Below, piece by piece: positions 1-7,496 of a stretch of 64,000 nt of DNA (position 1 is its first letter; each line of letters begins with the position of its first letter). The position numbers were made by a program, and so were the translations under genes. The notes beneath the pieces are model-generated. The model was not told the origin of the DNA and did not search any database. It saw nothing but the letters and a program-made list of their open reading frames with translations. This DNA is from Kribbella jejuensis (lineage in GTDB: Bacteria > Actinomycetota > Actinomycetes > Propionibacteriales > Kribbellaceae): assembly GCF_006715085.1 (NCBI RefSeq), contig NZ_VFMM01000003.1, positions 1-64,000 on the forward strand, written 5' to 3'.

Positions 1-1
1 C

Positions 2-1816
2 GCCCTGCGCCACCGGTTCCCGCTGACCTGGGCCCGGATCCAGGCAGGCGAGGCCACCCCATGGAAAGCCAGGCAGATCGTGCGCGCCTGCACCAAACTC
101 GACCACGCCGCAGCCGAGTACGTCGACCGCCGCGTCGCCGCGATCATCGACACGATCTCCCCGTACCGTCTCGAGAAGATCACCCAAGCCGCCAAGCAGT
201 ACGCCGACCCGCAACGCGCCGCCGACGAGACCGCCGAGGCGGCCGACGACCGAGGCGTGTACGTCGGCCGCGGCGACAAACACGGCAACAAAACCATCTA
301 CATCAAAGCCCCCGCAGCCGCCGTCAACCGCCACGACACCGCCATCACCAACATCGCCGAAGCCCTCAAAGCCCTCGGCGACACGCGCCCACTCCAACAC
401 CGCCGAGCCGAAGCCGTAGGCATCCTCCCCGACCCCCGCTTCACCCAAGAACTCCTCACCCAAGCACACCAAACCCCCATCCAGCCCCCTCTCACCGAGC
501 CCGCTCCAACTGAGTCTGCTGCGGCGCGCCCCGCTCCAGCCGAGCCCGCTCCCGCCGCGCAGGCATCGTCCGAGCCCGGTCCTGGCGGGCCTGGTCCTGA
601 CTGGCCTGCTCCCTCCTGGCCTGCTTCGACCGAGCCCCCTTCGACTGGCCCTGTTCCCGCCGGGTCTGTTCCTGCTCGGCCGACTGCCACCGCGCCCGCT
701 CCGGCTGGCGCTGCTTCGACCCGACCTCTTCCTGCCGGACCCGGTCCCACTCGGCCCGCTCCCGCCGGGCCTACTGCCGCCGCGCTCGCTCCGGCGGGGC
801 CCGCTCCGACCGAGGCTGCTTCGACTGGGGCTGCTGCGGCTGGGGCTGCTTCGCCTGGGCCCGTCCCCACAGGAGCTACTTTCGCCGGGCTTGCTCGTGG
901 CCGTCCTGCTCCTGCCCGGCTTGCTGCTGGCGGGCCCGCTTCCGGCGGAGATGCTTCCGGCGGGCTGGGGTTCAGTGGCGCGGCTGCGGGCAGGGGCGCA
1001 GCAGGTGGCCTGCTGGAGCAGTTCGGGCCGCCGGATGATGAGTGGTTGGAGGCTGCTGGGCCCGAGGATCGCGAGCCGGTTTCGGATCCTTTCGATGCGC
1101 GAGTGGGCGGCCTGGATCCGCGGCGCGATCCGGCTGAAGGTGCGCCGATGACTCCTGCGGCGCTCCAAGCCCTCCGCGCCCGGCTCGCGCAGGTCAAGCA
1201 GGACGCTTATCGCGAACCGAGCCGGCGCGGCCGACGGGACGGCGCGGACAACGGACAGATACGTCCGGGGAAGACCGAGGTCGTGGTGCATCTGACCGAT
1301 CACACCCTCGCGACCGGCACCGGCGTACTACGCGCCGAAGGTATTGGACCTCTTCTGGCCGCCCAACTCAGCGAACTCATCGGCCACGGACCGTACGTCG
1401 TGAAACCCGTCATCGACCTCAACGACGCCGTCAGCGTGAACGCTTACGAGATCCCCACCCGCATCCGCGAACGCGTCAAGCTCATCCACCCCGTCGAACT
1501 CTTCCCGTACGGGACCCGCGAAACGACCAACACCATCGACCTCGACCACATCGAGCCCTACGACCCACTCGGTCCACCTGGGCAGACGAGTACGGCCAAT
1601 CTTGCGCCACTGGGGCGGTTCGGGCATCGGGTGAAGACGCATGCCCGTGGCTGGAGCGTGCGCCGGGTTGACGACAGGACCATCGAATGGACCACGCCTC
1701 ACGGCTTCAGGTTCCGCGTTGACCCGAACGGGACACATCGGGTGGACCCTCGGATCGATCAGACTGCCGTACACAGCTCAGTCAGGAGGACGAATGCCGC
1801 GACTGATGATCCGTAA
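2..1816 (+). CDS. DUF222/HNH endonuclease domain protein (5'-truncated by window edge)
   Basis: The reading frame is open from base 2 with no start, so the N-terminus lies upstream of the window. Codons 1 to about 155 read like the helical DUF222 region. A long Pro/Ala/Ser/Gly-rich linker follows (about 480-960). The C-terminal third holds an HNH-type core: DLDHIEPY, then TSTANLAPL and GRFGHRVKTH, fitting a beta-beta-alpha metal nuclease. Proteins of this architecture are abundant in actinobacteria and are often linked to mobile or repeated DNA; their function is mostly untested. The next gene starts inside its 3' end (23-base overlap), so translation may be coupled. A long opposite-strand ORF over the linker is a composition artefact. 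Confidence 0.85.
   Translation, partial: ALRHRFPLTWARIQAGEATPWKARQIVRACTKLDHAAAEYVDRRVAAIIDTISPYRLEKITQAAKQYADPQRAADETAEAADDRGVYVGRGDKHGNKTIYIKAPAAAVNRHDTAITNIAEALKALGDTRPLQHRRAEAVGILPDPRFTQELLTQAHQTPIQPPLTEPAPTESAAARPAPAEPAPAAQASSEPGPGGPGPDWPAPSWPASTEPPSTGPVPAGSVPARPTATAPAPAGAASTRPLPAGPGPTRPAPAGPTAAALAPAGPAPTEAASTGAAAAGAASPGPVPTGATFAGLARGRPAPARLAAGGPASGGDASGGLGFSGAAAGRGAAGGLLEQFGPPDDEWLEAAGPEDREPVSDPFDARVGGLDPRRDPAEGAPMTPAALQALRARLAQVKQDAYREPSRRGRRDGADNGQIRPGKTEVVVHLTDHTLATGTGVLRAEGIGPLLAAQLSELIGHGPYVVKPVIDLNDAVSVNAYEIPTRIRERVKLIHPVELFPYGTRETTNTIDLDHIEPYDPLGPPGQTSTANLAPLGRFGHRVKTHARGWSVRRVDDRTIEWTTPHGFRFRVDPNGTHRVDPRIDQTAVHSSVRRTNAATDDP
484..960 (+). repeat. Low-complexity Pro/Ala/Ser linker repeats inside the DUF222/HNH gene
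   Basis: Degenerate in-frame short units (patterns such as PAP, PAG and TGP) run for about 155 residues between the N-terminal helical part and the HNH part. Unit edges are blurred, so this is a slippage-prone low-complexity tract, not a clean minisatellite. It probably encodes a flexible disordered linker. Confidence 0.7.
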
Positions 1817-3122
1817 CGTCTCGGTCCTTGTCGTTCCGGAGCAGGGGGAGTGCCGCGTCGACGATGCGCAGGACGTCCACGTCCAGGATGACCTGATCGT
1901 TGCGATCACCCCCACCGATCCGAGCGACCAAGCGGATGAGGTCATCGACGGGACCGGGCTGCTGGCAATGCCGGGACTGGTGAACTCGCATACGCACAGT
2001 CCGATGGTGATGATGCGCGGAGCCGCGGAGGATCTGGCGATCGAGGACTGGTTCAACCAGCGCATCTGGCCGATGGAGGTGAACCTGACGCCGGAGCGGG
2101 TGCGGGTCGGCGCGCGGCTGGCGTGTGCGGAGATGCTGCTCGGTGGCGTGACCATGTTCGTCGATCACTACTTCCACGCTGACCAGATCGCCGCAGCCGC
2201 GATCGAGTCGGGCATCCGGGCGGACCTCGCGCCGACCTTCTTTTCCTCGATGGAGAAGGGGACCGAGGCAGCCCTCGATGCGACCCGTGCGCTCGCGCGT
2301 CTGCATCCGCGGATCACCGCGTGCCTTGGGCCGCATGCGACGTACACGGTGAACGAGGACGATTTGCGGCGTGCGGCGGAGGTCGCGCGGGACGAGGGAT
2401 TCCGGATCCACCTGCACGCGGCGGAGACCGACGACCAGACGCAGGCGTCGCTGGACAAGTACGGGGCCACGCCGATCCAGGTGCTCGAGCGTACCGGGGT
2501 GCTCGATGCCGGCGTACTGATCGCGCACGGGTGCGGGATCCGGGTGACTGATCTCGCAATCCTGGAGCGGTACGCCGACCGTACGGCGGTGGCGTCCTGT
2601 CCGAAGGTGTACCTCAAGCTCGCGATGGGTGAGGTCACGCCGATCAAGGGACTCCAGGCAGCGGGTGTGAGCGTAGGTGTCGGGACCGACGGCGCCGCGG
2701 TACACAACACGCTCGACGTCTGGGAGGCGATCCGCATGGTCGCTCTCACCCAAAAGCAACGCGAGAACGACGCCGAGTGGATGACGATCTCAGACACGCT
2801 CCGTCTCGCGACGAGGGGGAGTGCGGCGGCGGCAGGTCTCACGGGCAAGGTGGGCGTGCTGGAGGTCGGCCATCAGGCCGACGTGGCGCTCGTGGATCTC
2901 AGCGGACCGCACAACCAGCCGCTCCACGATCCGCGGGCGGCCCTTGTGTACTCGGTCAGAGCCAGCGACGTCGTCACGGTCCTCGTTGCCGGGCAGATTG
3001 TCGTACGCGATCGCCGGCTCACCACGATGGATCTCGACGAGGTCGTGGCCGATGCGCGGTCCCTCGCACACACCCTCGTCGATTTGTCTGCTGGGGGCGC
3101 CGTCCAGCATTACGACCCCTAA
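1794..3122 (+). CDS. mtaD: Amidohydrolase, 5-methylthioadenosine/S-adenosylhomocysteine deaminase type
   Basis: This is a 442-residue metal-dependent cytosolic deaminase of the TrzN/AtzA/MtaD/SsnA group, expected to hydrolytically deaminate an adenosine-like or related heterocyclic substrate. Visible motifs are the N-terminal metal pair NSHTHSP (H66, H68), HLHAAETDD (about H206), AHGCGI, and the metal-binding GTDGA (D299) followed by VHNTLD. The ATG is chosen because it follows a strong CAGGAGGA ribosome site at about 1782-1790. Longer in-frame starts lie inside the upstream gene and lack such a site. It overlaps the upstream DUF222 gene by 23 bases. The family assignment is firm. The exact substrate is inferred; guanine-like or triazine substrates remain possible. 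Confidence 0.85.
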   Translation: MPRLMIRNVSVLVVPEQGECRVDDAQDVHVQDDLIVAITPTDPSDQADEVIDGTGLLAMPGLVNSHTHSPMVMMRGAAEDLAIEDWFNQRIWPMEVNLTPERVRVGARLACAEMLLGGVTMFVDHYFHADQIAAAAIESGIRADLAPTFFSSMEKGTEAALDATRALARLHPRITACLGPHATYTVNEDDLRRAAEVARDEGFRIHLHAAETDDQTQASLDKYGATPIQVLERTGVLDAGVLIAHGCGIRVTDLAILERYADRTAVASCPKVYLKLAMGEVTPIKGLQAAGVSVGVGTDGAAVHNTLDVWEAIRMVALTQKQRENDAEWMTISDTLRLATRGSAAAAGLTGKVGVLEVGHQADVALVDLSGPHNQPLHDPRAALVYSVRASDVVTVLVAGQIVVRDRRLTTMDLDEVVADARSLAHTLVDLSAGGAVQHYDP

Positions 3123-3129
3123 GCCCTTT

Positions 3130-3161
3130 GGTACGCCGGTACGCGGGTACGCCGGTACGCC
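3130..3161 (+). repeat. Four 8-bp GGTACGCC-type tandem units
   Basis: Just after the deaminase stop the sequence reads GGTACGCC, GGTACGCG, GGTACGCC, GGTACGCC. Each unit contains the self-complementary GTAC. No coding role is apparent. Confidence 0.7.
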
Positions 3162-3426
3162 GGCGTGACGCCCGCGTGTGGGGTCGGCGTGGTCGGGATG
3201 TGGCTTCACCGGAGGGTTCGCGCTGGCCACCGCGGGCTAGGGCGGTGGAGGCGCGAGCGGTCAGCCGGCGGTCGGGTACGTCGCCTCGCGGCTGTGTCGA
3301 CGCCGTTTCGGTGAGCGCGACGCTGCGCCGTGACGGAGGCGTCTCGCCGCAAGAACTCGACAAGCTCAAACGGATCCGGACCGACGGGGCTTTGCGTTCC
3401 CGGATGCAGTCGGCAGGACCGGAGGG

Positions 3427-3770
3427 GTGTGGTCCAGCCGGGCCGGAGGGGTGCGGTCCGGCCACGGGCGGACGGGGGTGGTACAGCCGGACCGGAGGGC
3501 GTGTGGTCCGGCTACGAGCGGAGGGGTGCGGTTCAGCCGGGCCGGAGCGGTGTGGTCCGGCCACGGGCGGACGGGGGTGGTTCAGCCGGACCGGAGGGCG
3601 TGTGGTCCGGCTACGAGCGGACGGTGCGGTTCAGCCGGGCCGGAGCGGTGTGGTCCGGCCACGAGCTGATGGTGCGGGTGAGCCGGACCGGAGGGGTGTG
3701 GTCCGGCCACGAGCAAGGGTGCGGCTCAGTTAGACCGGAGGGGTGCGGTTCAGCCAGACGGGAGCGAAGC
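3427..3770 (+). repeat. 48-50 bp tandem array with internal inverted repeats
   Basis: GGTCCGG recurs at 3455, 3505, 3554, 3604, 3652 and 3700, giving spacings of 50, 49, 50, 48 and 48. Alternating subtypes (GGCCACGGGCGG versus GGCTACGAGCGG) make a higher-order period of about 98-99 bp: the block from 3455 and the block from 3554 differ at only a few bases. Within units GGTCCGGC is followed by GCCGGACC, so each can fold into an 8-bp stem. Open frames across it are repetitive on both strands and start without ribosome sites, so I treat it as non-coding. Confidence 0.8.
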
Positions 3771-4224
3771 TGGAGGGGATCGTGACGCTGCGTGCGCGGG
3801 TCGGCGACGCGGGGGAGGAGATCGCGCGCAGGTGTTGCTGCGGCAGTTGTGTGGCCCTGGCTGGCTGGCTCCAGGCCCGGTGAACCTGAGGGGCCCGCGC
3901 AGCGCACGCGGCGCGCTCATCTGGGCCTGGGCGAAGATCGGCCGACGTCGTCGCGCCCACACCGGGGGATCGACGGAGCATCCGTCTGCGATGGGCTGAT
4001 GACGGTGTGTGGGGAAATGCAAAGATCGCGTTGGGTAAGTCGAACGGTGTGATTCGGGGGCGCGCTTGCGGGGAAGTCTCACGTTGTCCGGGGGTTGTTT
4101 GTTGCTGTCCGCGAGGCTGGGGGAACGGTGGGTGACACCATCATTTTTCCTCTGGTCCTGGGTACCGGACACGTGGCACGATCGGCCACCGAGGCACCAC
4201 AGGGGACTGGACGAGTGAGGCTGC
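3771..4224. other. Intergenic stretch without recognisable gene
   Basis: This is the remainder of the 1.1 kb gap between the deaminase and the cysteine-rich gene. ORFs here lack ribosome sites and have compositions unlike proteins. It presumably contains the promoter of the gene at 4225, but I cannot place convincing -35/-10 boxes. Confidence 0.5.
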
Positions 4225-4920
4225 ATGAACGGGCGGACTGCGGAGGACAACCGGCTCCCGGTGAACGGGACCGCGAGTACGAACGGAACCACCAACGGTC
4301 ACGGTCCGCAACCAGCCGCTAACCTCGGTGCACCGGCCGAGTGGCGTTCGGGGCAGCAGATCGCCGAGATCAAGCCGCCGAAGTCGGAGTGGCTGTCCGA
4401 GGTTCGCGACCGTCCACGGGACCCGAACGGGACGACGCTGCGCCAGTTCAACACCCCGGTCCGGGTCGACGAGATCGCGGTCGCCGCGATGACGCTCGCC
4501 GAGGACCTGCACGCGGCGACGCAGAACATGCCCGAGTCCGTCGAGCTGCGGCGGTTCCGCCGAGAGCTCGACCAGGCCGCGACGACGTTCCGCGATATCG
4601 CCAGCAAGCTGGAAGTCACCGCGGGCAAGCTCGTCCGGCTCGCGGCGAACGAAGGCCAGGCGTGCGGTGTCGGCTGGGGTGTCTGCCCCGAGCACGGCCT
4701 GACGTTGATGAACATGGGCGAGACCGCCACCTGCCACGTGCTCGGCTGCGGCCGCGAGAACGTGGGCGAGGTCGAGCGCTGCGAACACCCGGTCGCGTAC
4801 CGGGTCGTCGACGCGGCCGGCCCGTCACTGCTCACCTGTGCCGGCCACGCCATCGCCTGCCGCCTGTACTTCGACAGCCCGGTCATCACCGCCACCGCCG
4901 ACAGCATGGAGCTGTTCTAG
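4225..4920 (+). CDS. Cysteine-rich protein of unknown function
   Basis: The product has 231 residues and I do not recognise the family. Residues 1-35 are a polar Asn/Gly/Thr-rich, probably disordered tail. Residues about 65-150 look helical (VDEIAVAAMTLAEDLHAAT, then a charged helix). From about residue 155 there is a cysteine/histidine cluster: ACGVGWGVCPEHG, TCHVLGCG, RCEHPV, and CAGHAIAC. The spacing suggests one or two structural zinc sites. The start ATG follows a GAGG at 4-5 bases. Codon use is normal for the window. It is monocistronic, facing the ROK promoter region downstream. A zinc-stabilised regulatory or binding protein is a guess only. Confidence 0.6.
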   Translation: MNGRTAEDNRLPVNGTASTNGTTNGHGPQPAANLGAPAEWRSGQQIAEIKPPKSEWLSEVRDRPRDPNGTTLRQFNTPVRVDEIAVAAMTLAEDLHAATQNMPESVELRRFRRELDQAATTFRDIASKLEVTAGKLVRLAANEGQACGVGWGVCPEHGLTLMNMGETATCHVLGCGRENVGEVERCEHPVAYRVVDAAGPSLLTCAGHAIACRLYFDSPVITATADSMELF

Positions 4921-4970
4921 TCGGCAAAAGTCCGGCAACAATCTGCAAGAACTTCACTGCAACGGACCTC

Positions 4971-4999
4971 TTGACGTCAAACCAGCCTGAACTTAGTTT
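4971..4999 (+). promoter_or_regulatory. Promoter of the ROK-xylose cluster
   Basis: TTGACG (4971-4976) is followed after exactly 17 bases by TAGTTT (4994-4999). This fits the actinobacterial housekeeping pattern TTGAC-N17-TANNNT and lies about 40 bases before the ROK start. Confidence 0.7.
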
Positions 5000-5014
5000 G
5001 TTGGATCAACAGAC
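4996..5014. promoter_or_regulatory. Inverted-repeat operator, probable ROK repressor site
   Basis: GTTTGTTG-gat-CAACAGAC: eight-base arms with one mismatch around a 3-base centre. It overlaps the -10 box, as expected for autorepression by the ROK protein encoded immediately downstream. The binding partner is inferred from position. Confidence 0.6.
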
Positions 5015-5038
5015 AAAGTCGACGGAGAGGTTGCCGCC

Positions 5039-6256
5039 ATGGCGATTCGGGGTGTTGCCGCCGATCACGTGACGTTGCGCCGCAACAATCTCTCGGTCGT
5101 ACTCCGGCATGTCCACGACCTCGGCCCGCGCTCGAGAGCACGGATCGCCGAGGAGACCGGTCTCAACAAAGCCACCGTCAGCAGCCTGGTCGCCGAGCTC
5201 GTCGATCGCGGCCTGCTCCGCGAGGGCTCCGCTGACTCCAGCCGCGCCCTCGGCCGCCCGGGACAGCTCGTCGAACTCGACGGCACCGGCGTCTGCGGAG
5301 TCGGCGCCGAGATCAACGTGGACTACCTCGCCGTCGTCGCCCTCGACCTCACCGGCAACGTCGTGTTCGAGAAGCGCGTACCGGTGGACGTCGCGCACCT
5401 CGGACCCGACACAACCCTCGACCGGTTCGCCGAACTCGTCCAAGAAGCCGTCGCCGCGGTACATGCACGCCAAGGGCAACTGGCCGGCGTCACGCTCGCC
5501 GTACCGGGTCTGGTCGAAGGCGAGACCGGCGAGTTGAAGCTCGCCCCGAACCTGGGCTGGACAGAAGTGTCCGTCGCCAAGGAAATGCGCGCCCGCCTCG
5601 GCGAACCGACGTACCCGCTGCATGTGGAGAACGAGGCGAACCTCGCGACCCTGGCCGCGTACGCCGAACTGCGCGAGCACGATCTCGTACTCCTCACCGG
5701 CGCCGTCGGTGTCGGTGGTGGCGTGGTCTCCGGCGGCCAACTGCTCCGCGGCGCGCACGGCTACAGCGGCGAGGTCGGCCACATGCCGGTCGCGCCGCCC
5801 GGGCAGACCTGCGGCTGCGGCCGTACCGGTTGCTGGGAGACCGTCGTCGGCCTGACCGCATTGTTGCGCAAGGCAACGGATCGCGACGACCCGGTCCGGG
5901 ATCCGTCGCTGGACGTCGAGCAGCGACTGGCCGGCATCGTGCAGCGCGCCGAGGCGGGCGACGTACGGACCCTCGACGCGTTGAAGGACGTCGGTACCTG
6001 GCTGGGCATCGGGGGCGCGATCCTGGTGAACATCCTGAACCCGGCGGTGCTCGTCCTCGGCGGGTACTTCGCCGTACTCGGACCGTGGCTGGAAGAACCG
6101 CTGGAGAAGGCGCTCCGCGGACGCGTGCTCGCGCCGGAGGGCGGCGGTTGCCGGGTGGTCCGTTCCGACCTGGGCTTCGGCGCAGCCGTCCGCGGCGGCG
6201 CGCAGATCTGTCTCGATCAAGTATTCGCCGACCCGACACAGCTAGGAGAGTCATGA
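5039..6256 (+). CDS. ROK family transcriptional regulator (XylR/NagC type)
   Basis: The product is a 405-residue sugar-responsive repressor. An N-terminal winged helix-turn-helix (residues about 33-60, core EETGLNKATVSSLVAEL) precedes a ROK sugar-kinase-like domain. That domain has the zinc motif CGCGRTGCWE at about residues 258-268 and a preceding GHMP-like segment. The ATG has GGAGAGG upstream (5023-5030). It is first in a cluster with a Gfo/Idh/MocA oxidoreductase and xylose isomerase, so xylose or a related pentose is the likely effector. The operator at 4996-5014 suggests autoregulation of the whole cluster. Effector identity is inferred from neighbours. Confidence 0.88.
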   Translation: MAIRGVAADHVTLRRNNLSVVLRHVHDLGPRSRARIAEETGLNKATVSSLVAELVDRGLLREGSADSSRALGRPGQLVELDGTGVCGVGAEINVDYLAVVALDLTGNVVFEKRVPVDVAHLGPDTTLDRFAELVQEAVAAVHARQGQLAGVTLAVPGLVEGETGELKLAPNLGWTEVSVAKEMRARLGEPTYPLHVENEANLATLAAYAELREHDLVLLTGAVGVGGGVVSGGQLLRGAHGYSGEVGHMPVAPPGQTCGCGRTGCWETVVGLTALLRKATDRDDPVRDPSLDVEQRLAGIVQRAEAGDVRTLDALKDVGTWLGIGGAILVNILNPAVLVLGGYFAVLGPWLEEPLEKALRGRVLAPEGGGCRVVRSDLGFGAAVRGGAQICLDQVFADPTQLGES

Positions 6257-6337
6257 CCGAACGAAGTGAGGTCATCAATTCAATACAGTCGACTCGTGCC
6301 TCATCGGCGCCCGGAGCGAAGCGAGGACGCCGATGAG
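6253..6337 (+). repeat. Two consecutive stem-loops with related loops between ROK and oxidoreductase genes
   Basis: Stem 1: ATGACC (6253-6258) pairs with GGTCAT (6270-6275). Stem 2: CTCATCGGCG (6300-6309) pairs perfectly with CGCCGATGAG (6328-6337), which contains the oxidoreductase ATG at 6333. The loops carry GAACGAAGTGAG and GAGCGAAGCGAG, which differ by a compensating A-T to G-C change around CGAAG. Stem 2 would hide the start codon and nearby ribosome site unless opened. Confidence 0.6.
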
Positions 6338-7496
6338 TGACCTGGGCATCGGCCTGATCGGCTACGCGTTCATGGGCGCGGCCCACTCGCAGGCCTGGCG
6401 GAGCGCACCGCGCTTTTTCGACCTGCCCCTCGACCCGCAGCTGAACGTCCTCTGCGGCCGGAACGCCGACGCGGTCGAAGCAGCACGAGTCAAGCTCGGC
6501 TGGAAGGAGACCGAGACCGACTGGCGCAAGCTGCTGAGTCGCGACGACGTCCAGCTGATCGACGTCTGTACGCCGGGCGACAGCCACGCGGAGATCGCGA
6601 TCGCCGCCCTCGAGGCCGGCAAGCACGTGCTGTGCGAGAAGCCGCTGGCGAACACCGTCGAAGAGGCCGAGGCGATGACCGCCGCGGCGGAAGCCGCCAA
6701 GGCGAAGGGGATCCGGTCGATGGTCGGGTTCACCTACCGCAGAGTGCCGGCGATCGCACTGGCCAGGCAGCTCGTTGCCGAGGGCAAGATCGGGACGATC
6801 CGGCACGTCCGCGCGCAGTACCTGCAGGACTGGATCGCCGACCCGGAGGCACCGCTGTCCTGGCGGCTGGACAAGGCCAAGGCCGGCTCCGGTGCGCTCG
6901 GCGACATCGGCGCGCACATCGTCGACATGACGCAGTACATCACCGGCGACACGATCGGTGAGGTCAGCGCGCGGCTGGAGACGTTCGTGAAGGAACGTCC
7001 GGTGGCCGCGGAGCACTCCGGGCTTTCCGGTACGGCGGGCACGGAACGCGGTCCGGTGACCGTCGACGACGCTGCGGTGTTCCTGGCGACGTTCCGCAGC
7101 GGCGCGCTCGGCGTGTTCGAGGCCACCCGGTTCGCGACCGGCCGGAAGAACGCGATCAGGATCGAGATCAACGGCAGCGAAGGCAGTCTGGCGTTCGACT
7201 TCGAGGACATGAACCTCCTGCACTACTACGACGCAGGAGACGACGCGCGGACGGCGGGCTTCCGCCGCATCCTCGCCACCGAACCCGACCACCCGTACGT
7301 CGGCGCGTGGTGGCCGCCCGGCCACCTGCTCGGGTACGAGCACGGGTTCACCCATCAGGCCGTCGACCTGGTCACGGCGATCGCCGACGGCACCGACCCG
7401 GCGCCGTCGTTCGCCGACGGGCTGCAGGTCCAGCGCGTGCTGGCCGCGGTCGAGGCCAGTTCGAACTCACGTCAATGGCAGGAGATTGCAGGATGA
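6333..7496 (+). CDS. Gfo/Idh/MocA family NAD(P)-dependent oxidoreductase
   Basis: The product has 387 residues. The N-terminal Rossmann fold starts GLIGYAFMGAAHSQA. The family signature CEKPLAN has E102, K103 and P104, with the catalytic lysine in this motif. The C-terminal alpha/beta dimerisation domain has GDIGAHIVD, where a histidine usually acts in proton transfer. It probably oxidises or reduces a sugar or inositol derivative in the cytosol. It lies between a ROK repressor and xylose isomerase and shares an ATGA overlap with the latter, so it is co-translated with it. The GAGGACGCC ribosome site and start codon are inside a 10-bp stem. The substrate cannot be read from sequence. Confidence 0.85.
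   Translation: MSDLGIGLIGYAFMGAAHSQAWRSAPRFFDLPLDPQLNVLCGRNADAVEAARVKLGWKETETDWRKLLSRDDVQLIDVCTPGDSHAEIAIAALEAGKHVLCEKPLANTVEEAEAMTAAAEAAKAKGIRSMVGFTYRRVPAIALARQLVAEGKIGTIRHVRAQYLQDWIADPEAPLSWRLDKAKAGSGALGDIGAHIVDMTQYITGDTIGEVSARLETFVKERPVAAEHSGLSGTAGTERGPVTVDDAAVFLATFRSGALGVFEATRFATGRKNAIRIEINGSEGSLAFDFEDMNLLHYYDAGDDARTAGFRRILATEPDHPYVGAWWPPGHLLGYEHGFTHQAVDLVTAIADGTDPAPSFADGLQVQRVLAAVEASSNSRQWQEIAG

Noticed and set aside
298..1197. 299-residue ORF opposite the DUF222 linker
   Set aside because: Its product is the mirror of the low-complexity linker (Ala/Gly/Pro runs) and it has no ribosome site; the + strand frame has HNH motifs.
3427..3770. CRISPR array
   Set aside because: Units follow each other with no unique spacers of constant length, and no cas genes are near.
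2777..3785. Overlapping ORFs with repeated GCGPAG- or RPRADGGG-like peptides
   Set aside because: They start inside the deaminase or just after it and simply translate the tandem array in two frames; no start signals.
3750..4295. 181-residue minus-strand ORF
   Set aside because: Unprotein-like composition, runs through the repeat edge and into the cysteine-rich gene start, and lacks a ribosome site.
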